11,343 nucleotides of DNA, from assembly GCA_028565635.1 (NCBI GenBank), contig JAOXYB010011901.1, positions 1 through 11,343 of the forward strand, written 5' to 3'. This document shows positions 9,601 through 11,343 of this stretch, piece after piece. Below the pieces are notes generated by a model. That model did no database searches. It was not told the DNA's origin and was given only the letters and a program-made list of their open reading frames with translations. Both the position numbers and the translations under genes were made by a program. The stretch is from Phoronis ovalis. Taxonomy: Eukaryota > Phoronida > Phoronidae. Position 1 is the stretch's first letter. The number at the start of each line of letters is the position of its first letter.

Positions 9601-10932
9601 AGCTTCCTACTGCATTACAATAACTCAGAAAAAAAATAAACAATTATCTTAAATAAATGTATTATCTACTATGCATTTTAGGTACAAATTGACAGGATTT
9701 TAGTTTACACCTTCCTTTTAAATAAAGAAATTAAGATTATCTGACTTTTTTGGTACAGCTTTAAGTTTTATGACAATTGTCATAAACCGTTTTATATGTT
9801 TTAAATATAACTTCTCAGGGTCTCTCTTTCCTTCAACAAGCAATTGTTTATACTCTAAACTGTTCACATTTGACACTTGCATCCAGTGATCATCTGTTAA
9901 ATCCAGAAATTGTTGAATTAAAAAAAAAAATTATACTATTAAGATATATTCCTGACCGGATAATTTATAAAACTTTATGCGAGTCCATAGCTGTCCAGTC
10001 TCCCATTGCGAGATCGAGACTCTCGCTTAGTAACTGATTTTCTGCCATTGCTTTCAGTAGAAAATTATCTTAAAATACCAAATTTCCCATTCAAAAATTC
10101 TGCCAACTTGTCAATTCTGCAAGTCTACTAAGCTTTAGGTGATAAAACTCATCAAATAAATTAGTACAAAACTTAGTAGAAAGTACCTCAAAACTTCTAT
10201 TTCTTCTTTAGTATATCCAGCAGCTCCCACATTTGTTGGTCCTTTAGGTTTTTGTATGACACTGTTATTTCCCCCGGAAGCTGGACTACTAGGTTTTAAT
10301 GTGTTGAAACCTAGCGGAGGAATTTTTCTTGATGGTTTTGGACTGGATGTTATTTCAAGACTGTTCGAAGGGGAATCTGATGGTGGTTCAGGAAGTTTTA
10401 GTTCCGGTAATTTTTTCTGTTTTAAATCTTCAGCCCTAAATAAGTCAGAACAGTGTTCTCCACAAAAACTCATACACGTTCAGAGCACTAATGAACTTTT
10501 GTACATAAACCTTGCATTATTTATCAGCAATTTTATCTATCCATGTTTGGGGTTTACATAAATAATATCACTGGCCCTGGAACATGTATACACTACTTTA
10601 TGGAGAACCCTGCAGAAGATATACATTTTTCAACATTTTATATTTAGTGCCATTACATTAATGTACGGAAGTTCTATTAAATAATATATTTATGGAAAAC
10701 GTGGGTTAGAAAAGGTTAAAGTTTGTTGCTTGTCTGAAATCTTTTATCAAAACGTGTGAGAGAATTGCAGAATATCGTTTAGTTAGCTATACGGCATTTC
10801 AAGCTTGTGTACATGATTGATCTCTACACACTAATAGTCAAACAAATAACCGAAAATCCCTCACCTATCTAAGGCCTGTCCTGCCAATTGAGTCACTTTA
10901 GCTTGTAAGGCTTTGTCATTGGAAGAATCACG
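553..10932 (-). CDS. CAPN7: Calpain-7 (PalBH), partial gene, 14 exons
   Basis: Non-classical intracellular cysteine protease of the calpain family. In animals calpain-7 binds ESCRT-III proteins such as IST1 through N-terminal MIT domains and acts in endosomal sorting and cytokinetic abscission (established knowledge). Joining the 14 minus-strand exons gives 660 codons in one uninterrupted frame. In window residue numbers the order is: end of MIT2 (1-25), Pro/Ser linker (26-98), lead-in and CysPc protease core (99-440), first beta-sandwich domain (about 441-515), second beta-sandwich domain (516-660, unfinished). The triad is Cys183, His351 and Asn371. The spacings of 168 and 20 residues equal those I recall for human CAPN7. 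The human protein is 813 aa, so about 110-120 residues are missing at the N-terminus and about 45 at the C-terminus, both off the window. Every junction is GT/AG and phase-consistent. There is no sign of pseudogene decay. Confidence 0.96.
646..1065. other. CAPN7 intron with a G-rich tract
   Basis: This 420-bp intron is bounded by GTGAGT and TTACAG on the minus strand. At 700-712 the plus strand has two G runs (5 and 7) split by one A, which is a C-rich tract in the transcript. Nothing else was recognised. Confidence 0.7.
1066..1205 (-). CDS. CAPN7: CAPN7 exon m: second beta-sandwich domain, middle
   Basis: This 140-bp exon encodes [39 protein letters not shown] and MVELRGP. It matches human GKWSGQSAGGCGNFQETHKNNPIYQFHIE and LLIELRGPR, with a few extra residues in the loop before MVELRGP. 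The acceptor is ATTTTCAG at 1206-1207 and the donor is AA/GTGAGT at 1065. Two bases are left over to form Lys. Confidence 0.94.
1206..2105. other. CAPN7 intron, 900 bp, no identified element
   Basis: AT-rich intron. The stretch 1880-2020 is more GC-rich than its surroundings and may be a decayed repeat, but I see neither a second copy in this window nor terminal repeats. No coding similarity was seen on either strand. Confidence 0.6.
2106..2314 (-). CDS. CAPN7: CAPN7 exon l: start of second beta-sandwich domain
   Basis: This 209-bp exon encodes [39 protein letters not shown], then [19 protein letters not shown] and [11 protein letters not shown]. It closely matches human [17 protein letters not shown] and [21 protein letters not shown]. 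The split first codon joins as Tyr, giving FYPYDPPPY where human has YYPADPPPY. The acceptor is AATTTGTAG at 2315-2316 and the donor is AAG/GTAGGC at 2105. It ends in phase 0. Confidence 0.96.
2735..2828. repeat. Imperfect hairpin, MITE-like
   Basis: The core arms are ATGTCTATCTC near 2757-2767 and GAGATAGACAT at 2785-2795. Pairing continues outward: CTTTTATATG at 2750-2759 pairs with ATAAAAG at 2809-2815, with an unpaired insert in the right arm. Weaker pairing of GTAAAATTGTTT with AAACATTTTGT carries it further. It is a fold-back of about 90 bp within the 2315-3156 intron. Mobile origin is inferred from the shape only. Confidence 0.6.
2825..2899. repeat. Near-perfect long hairpin, 75 bp
   Basis: The outer arms TGTATATATATTTCAA (2825-2840) and its exact reverse complement (2884-2899) enclose inner arms ATGTTTTAGTAATTT and AAATTACTAAAACAT. 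A small bulge near 2875-2883 is the only interruption. It abuts the preceding hairpin directly. Such structures are typical of fold-back elements or MITEs. Confidence 0.75.
2978..3122. mobile_element. TIR repeat family with GTAAGACC motifs, copy A
   Basis: Ends CTGTCAGTAA (2978-2987) and TTACTGTCAG (3113-3122) are inverted repeats matching at 9 of 10 positions. The interior has repeated GTAAGACC motifs and a stretch AGTGAAAGCTCAAACATAAG that is shared, with changes, by copy B at 5180-5318. There is no coding capacity, so this would be a non-autonomous DNA element. It sits in the intron before exon 2106-2314. Confidence 0.6.
3157..3365 (-). CDS. CAPN7: CAPN7 exon k: first calpain beta-sandwich domain
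   Basis: This 209-bp exon encodes [38 protein letters not shown], then [20 protein letters not shown] and [11 protein letters not shown]. It aligns with the human WDAKQGPVKDAYSLANNPQYKLEV to VYYP region. The [10 protein letters not shown] motif is near-invariant in calpain-7. The domain is the calpain-type beta-sandwich thought to help position or recruit substrate (family knowledge). The acceptor is TTGATAG at 3366-3367 and the donor is CCTT/GTAAGT at 3156. One base is passed on. Confidence 0.95.
3366..3792. other. CAPN7 intron with a small duplication
   Basis: The 427-bp intron contains AAGTAACAGACT twice, 21 bp apart (3635-3646 and 3656-3667), a short local tandem duplication. Nothing else was recognised. 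Confidence 0.65.
3793..3892 (-). CDS. CAPN7: CAPN7 exon j: end of protease core
   Basis: This 100-bp exon encodes [20 protein letters not shown] and [13 protein letters not shown], matching human GIFWISWDDLCQYYDVIYLSWNPGLFKESTCIH. It closes the PC2 half of the protease and leads into the first beta-sandwich domain. The acceptor is TATTGCAG at 3893-3894 and the donor is CA/GTAAGT at 3792. Two bases are left over to form His with the next exon. Confidence 0.96.
3945..4212. mobile_element. MITE-like element with TIRs and internal tandem
   Basis: The left end (TAACTAAGGCGAGACCAATA, then AAAAACTTGTTTAACGGG) pairs imperfectly with the right end (CGCCCATTAAACAACTTTT through TTTTAGTGTGGCCTAAGGTAA). 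This gives terminal inverted repeats of roughly 35 bp around about 268 bp. Inside, GACCGACTCGGTTTTTAAGG near 4077 recurs as GACCGACTCAGTTTTTGAGG near 4146, a 69-bp-period duplication that includes the TTTCGCC stretch. It has no transposase. It lies in the intron between exons 3793-3892 and 4518-4662. Target-site duplications could not be fixed with certainty. Confidence 0.7.
4518..4662 (-). CDS. CAPN7: CAPN7 exon i: catalytic asparagine
   Basis: This 145-bp exon encodes [36 protein letters not shown] and [12 protein letters not shown]. The third catalytic residue is the Asn of KNPWS (window residue 371), 20 residues after the catalytic His, and the conserved Trp is adjacent. It matches human [18 protein letters not shown]. 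The acceptor is TGCATTACAG at 4663-4664 and the donor is AATG/GTAAGT at 4517. One base is left over, forming Gly with the next exon. Confidence 0.97.
4778..4850. mobile_element. GTAAGACC repeat family, copy C (partial)
   Basis: It begins CTGATAGTAAGACC, matching the inverted right end of copies A and B, and contains GTAAGACCCAGG and CTATTGAACTAAAAT as in copy A. The right part of the element is absent, so this looks like a truncated copy in the same orientation. It lies in the 4663-5410 intron. Confidence 0.5.
4851..5179. other. Intron spacer with a small GC-rich duplication
   Basis: AT-rich intron between two copies of the GTAAGACC family. At about 5035-5057 the 9-mer ATCGGGAGC occurs twice around CCGGG, a GC-rich island in an otherwise AT-rich stretch. 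No coding similarity was seen. Confidence 0.55.
5180..5318. mobile_element. GTAAGACC repeat family, copy B
   Basis: This is homologous to copy A: ATGACTCAAATTTAAGACC, GTAAGACCTGGG, a CAGCGAAAGTTCAAATGTGA stretch, and the right end AGATCTCACCATCAGG. The right end is an inverted match to the left end of copy C. The right arm contains the near-palindrome GAGATCCAGATCTC. The left end is less clear than in copy A. Confidence 0.55.
5411..5638 (-). CDS. CAPN7: CAPN7 exon h: catalytic histidine
   Basis: This 228-bp, 76-codon exon is phase 0 at both ends. It begins [17 protein letters not shown], continues through [20 protein letters not shown], and ends [17 protein letters not shown]. The catalytic His is in [10 protein letters not shown] (window residue 351). 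The acceptor is TGTTTGTAG at 5639-5640. The donor chosen is AAG/GTCAGC at 5410, because it preserves the length of human DIREFKG across the junction. Another in-frame donor, ATT/GTAAAG at 5416, lies 6 nt upstream and would drop Val-Lys. Confidence 0.93.
5641..5913 (-). pseudogene. Coding-like segment of unknown origin inside an intron
   Basis: The minus strand is open for 91 codons between a TAA at 5914-5916 and the acceptor of exon 5411-5638, in a different frame from CAPN7. The translation looks protein-like: [20 protein letters not shown], then [39 protein letters not shown] and an Asp run. It has five or six cysteines and GC content above the surrounding intron. It starts just after CTAACATAG, which could serve as branch point and acceptor. 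Entered in phase 0 from exon 6133-6279 it would hit a stop within eight codons, so it is not a normal CAPN7 exon. I do not recognise the protein. It may be an exon fragment copied from another gene, a transposon relic or chance. Confidence 0.35.
6133..6279 (-). CDS. CAPN7: CAPN7 exon g: protease core, VDD to GSNS
   Basis: This 147-bp exon is a whole number of codons (49). It encodes [20 protein letters not shown], then [20 protein letters not shown] and GYDFPGSNS. The strings [18 protein letters not shown] are identical to human calpain-7. The acidic DD pair follows a beta strand found in all calpains. The acceptor is TGTTTTAG at 6280-6281 and the donor is TCG/GTGAGG at 6132. Both ends are phase 0. 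Confidence 0.97.
6351..6664. mobile_element. Dispersed intronic repeat, copy 1
   Basis: It shares its start (ATGGACCTCACATTC, versus ATGGACCTCGCAATTC), several internal blocks (AATTAGTGCATGG, AAATTGCTGTAAATGAC-like, GACACGGTTA) and its end (CTCCTTTCGTTTAGTAGTAT) with 8051-8429, in the same orientation. It has no open reading frame. It is probably a non-autonomous element (SINE- or MITE-like); the class is not resolved. It lies in the intron between exons 6133-6279 and 7278-7371. Confidence 0.7.
6665..7034. other. Intron sequence, AT-rich, nothing recognised
   Basis: Low-complexity A/T runs dominate, for example T tracts near 6957-6972. There are no conserved blocks or repeats that I can relate to the rest of the window. 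Confidence 0.6.
7035..7096. repeat. Short hairpin with perfect 11-bp arms
   Basis: CACTATCCAAT at 7035-7045 and its exact reverse complement ATTGGATAGTG at 7086-7096 enclose 40 bp. It could be a tiny fold-back element or a solo structure. There is no other copy in the window. Confidence 0.55.
7278..7371 (-). CDS. CAPN7: CAPN7 exon f: protease subdomain PC1
   Basis: This 94-bp exon encodes [19 protein letters not shown] and [12 protein letters not shown], matching human [31 protein letters not shown]. It is part of the PC1 half of the protease core, downstream of the catalytic cysteine. The acceptor is TTCTTTCAG at 7372-7373 and the donor is AAG/GTAGTA at 7277. Phase runs from one borrowed base to 0. 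Confidence 0.96.
7372..7908. other. CAPN7 intron with opposed G and C homopolymers
   Basis: The 537-bp intron contains a plus-strand G run at 7657-7668, preceded by GAGGGTGGGT, and a C run at 7869-7880. On the transcribed sense (minus) strand the second becomes twelve G that begin 27 nt after the donor of exon 7909-7994. G runs in this position can act as splicing enhancers (established knowledge). A role here is inference. Confidence 0.6.
7909..7994 (-). CDS. CAPN7: CAPN7 exon e: catalytic cysteine
   Basis: This 86-bp exon encodes [18 protein letters not shown] and [10 protein letters not shown]. The nucleophile is the Cys in SDCSFVASL (window residue 183, equivalent to human Cys290). As in all calpain-7 proteins, the motif reads DCSF where classical calpains have DCWL. 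The acceptor is CTTTTCAG at 7995-7996 and the donor is AG/GTAAAG at 7908. It leaves 2 nt to form Ser with the next exon. In the transcript a run of twelve G begins 27 nt downstream of the donor. Confidence 0.97.
8051..8429. mobile_element. Dispersed intronic repeat, copy 2
   Basis: This is the longer relative of 6351-6664. It carries the same start and the same end (CTCCTTTCGTTTAGTAATAT) plus an extra segment of about 70-90 bp. The extra segment is bounded by TAGGGTGTT at 8125-8133 and AACACCCTA at 8174-8182, an inverted pair, so it may be a nested fold-back insertion or a part deleted from copy 1. It lies in the intron between exons 7909-7994 and 8983-9109. Confidence 0.7.
8430..8982. other. 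Intron sequence, possible further repeat, unidentified
   Basis: A short plus-strand open frame crosses 8372-8617 but begins inside the repeat and has no recognisable similarity. The T-rich part at 8620-8900 ends in an A-rich AAATAAATAATAACA stretch, which could be an old retroelement tail on the plus strand. This is not established. Confidence 0.4.
8983..9109 (-). CDS. CAPN7: CAPN7 exon d: pre-catalytic segment with active-site Gln
   Basis: This 127-bp exon encodes [19 protein letters not shown], then [19 protein letters not shown] and SIRQ. It corresponds to human DRWGKLPLSPKQKTTFSKW and MIYTVSSFSIKQ. The final Gln lies six residues before the catalytic Cys. By family analogy this is the glutamine that helps form the oxyanion hole, so an active-site element is cut by the next intron. 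The acceptor is TTGTTTTAG at 9110-9111 and the donor is CAG/GTAAGT at 8982, a perfect consensus. It ends in phase 0. Confidence 0.96.
9110..9490. other. CAPN7 intron, 381 bp
   Basis: AT-rich, with a simple TTTTTGATTTTTGATTTTGA run at about 9255-9275. No other feature was recognised. Confidence 0.65.
9491..9577 (-). CDS. CAPN7: CAPN7 exon c: lead-in to protease core
   Basis: This 87-bp exon encodes [18 protein letters not shown] then [10 protein letters not shown]. It matches human calpain-7 INGIEYVPFMNVDLRERFAYPMPF almost residue for residue. The segment sits at the start of the CysPc region, before the catalytic cysteine. The acceptor is TTTATTTCAG at 9578-9579 and the donor is AG/GTACAA at 9490. 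It takes 1 nt to finish Arg from the previous exon and gives 2 nt to form Ser with the next. Confidence 0.95.
9578..10186. other. CAPN7 intron with a 20-bp perfect palindrome
   Basis: The 609-bp intron contains TTTATGACAATTGTCATAAA at 9767-9786, identical to its own reverse complement over all 20 bases. A small GC-rich hairpin GCGAG/CTCGC lies near 10008-10026. No coding similarity was seen. Confidence 0.65.
10187..10435 (-). CDS. CAPN7: CAPN7 exon b: MIT-to-protease linker
   Basis: This 249-bp exon begins with AED, completing the LDR-AED junction of the MIT domain. It then runs through about 70 low-complexity residues rich in Pro, Ser, Lys and Asn ([18 protein letters not shown] and [18 protein letters not shown]). 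It ends in [10 protein letters not shown], which is nearly identical to the human YTAEEIEVLR immediately before the protease core. The linker itself is poorly conserved and probably disordered, as in other calpain-7 proteins. The acceptor is TTATTTAG at 10436-10437 and the donor is AG/GTACTT at 10186. The exon leaves two bases to complete an Arg codon. Confidence 0.93.
10436..10864. other. CAPN7 intron, 429 bp, nothing recognised
   Basis: AT-rich intron between the MIT exon and the linker exon. I see no repeat, hairpin or extra exon. Confidence 0.65.
10865..10932 (-). CDS. CAPN7: CAPN7 exon a: end of second MIT domain
   Basis: This is the first exon visible in transcript order (68 bp, 22 codons plus 2 nt). 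It encodes [20 protein letters not shown] followed by LDR, matching the last helix of the second MIT domain of calpain-7 (human has QNKLKQLARQALDRAE in this place). The acceptor is TTGTTGCAG at 10933-10934 and the donor is AG/GTGAGG at 10864. The exon enters in phase 0 and leaves two bases (AG) that combine with the next exon to make Arg. The MIT helix is amphipathic, as expected for a surface that receives ESCRT-III tails. Earlier exons lie beyond the right edge. Confidence 0.9.
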
Positions 10933-11019
10933 CTGCAACAAATAAACTTAATAAGTGAGACACAGAACATTAAGGCAAACGATCTCACGTTTTAATGTGT
11001 GCGTTTGATAGTTATACAT

Positions 11020-11180
11020 GCTAAGATCATTACATCAAATGACCCCTAGTGACCCCTAGCTTAGATTTGTGAACTAGTTAATAATATAAGCTAAGGGGAT
11101 CTACACAGATCATTACATAAAATAATCTCTGGCTTTAATTTGCGTGCTTGTTAATAAAATAAATGCTAAGATATATTACT
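11020..11180. repeat. Diverged tandem repeat, 70-75-bp unit
   Basis: GCTAAG begins units at 11020, 11090 and 11165. Units one and two share AGATCATTACAT, a middle CTTTAATTTG or CTTAGATTTG block, and TAGTTAATAATAT or TTGTTAATAAAAT. Within the first unit TGACCCCTAG is duplicated head to tail. The array lies in the intron upstream of exon 10865-10932. Confidence 0.55.
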
Positions 11181-11266
11181 TATCTGAGTGTTGAAGTGAT
11201 GTTACAAACTATTTAGAATGTACGAAACACAAGTCCAATGTTGACATTTAGTAATTCCTTTTCATC

Positions 11267-11343
11267 CACATACAGTACACATGTGAAATACAGTTACACA
11301 TACAGTACACATGTGAAATACAGTTACACATACAGTACACATG
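11267..11343. repeat. 30-bp tandem repeat running off the right edge
   Basis: TACAGTACACATGTGAAATA starts at 11271, 11301 and 11331 (the last copy cut), with identical intervening CAGTTACACA. The period is exactly 30 bp and the visible copies are identical, so the array is young or homogenised. Its length beyond base 11343 is unknown. Confidence 0.85.

Noticed and set aside
10256-10561. Plus-strand open frame of 101 codons
   Set aside because: It is the antisense of the Pro/Ser linker exon plus adjoining intron. It has no similarity of its own, and the minus-strand reading ends in the conserved [10 protein letters not shown].
11052-11098. Inverted repeat CCCCTAGCTTA / TAAGCTAAGGGG
   Set aside because: It is better explained as part of the diverged 70-75-bp tandem units than as a separate hairpin element.
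1-11343. CRISPR array, bacterial defence operon, tRNA or rRNA genes
   Set aside because: The tandem repeats lack regular unique spacers. The only coding content is a spliced eukaryotic gene, and no tRNA cloverleaf or rRNA block was seen.

Overview
The window looks like animal nuclear DNA: one gene broken into many short exons by AT-rich introns, with GT/AG splice sites and dispersed non-coding repeats. The coding exons lie on the minus strand and, joined in order, give a continuous frame recognisable as calpain-7 (CAPN7, also called PalBH), the MIT-domain calpain. The composition, the short introns and the style of the interspersed repeats suggest a mollusc, perhaps a bivalve. That is an inference from general impression only; the protein itself says only animal.

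Fourteen exons can be placed to the base between 10932 and 553, running right to left. They total 1982 bp (660 codons plus 2 nt). All internal junctions agree in phase, and no stop occurs in the joined frame. In transcript order they carry the end of the second MIT domain (10865-10932), a Pro/Ser-rich linker (10187-10435), the papain-like CysPc protease core (9491-9577 through 3793-3892), the first calpain beta-sandwich domain (3157-3365) and most of the second (2106-2314, 1066-1205, 553-645). The catalytic residues are all present: Cys in 7909-7994, His in 5411-5638 and Asn in 4518-4662. The preceding glutamine of the active site is the last codon of 8983-9109. The enzyme is therefore predicted to be active.

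The gene is incomplete at both ends. The start codon, first MIT domain and most of the second lie beyond base 11343. The last roughly 45 residues and the 3' UTR lie to the left of base 1. No promoter or poly(A) signal of this gene can be assigned here.

The introns hold most of the other structure. There is a TIR-bearing MITE-like element at 3945-4212. A second TIR family marked by GTAAGACC motifs has three copies (2978-3122, 4778-4850, 5180-5318). A longer dispersed repeat has two same-orientation copies (6351-6664, 8051-8429). Two adjacent hairpin elements lie at 2735-2899, with a smaller hairpin at 7035-7096. Tandem repeats touch both window edges (53-bp unit on the left, 30-bp unit on the right), and a diverged 70-75-bp tandem lies at 11020-11180. 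One intron also contains an unexplained coding-like stretch of about 91 codons (5641-5913, minus).

I found no bacterial-type system, CRISPR array, tRNA, rRNA, viral gene or toxin gene. The window is best read as the body of one conserved eukaryotic gene with repeat-rich introns.
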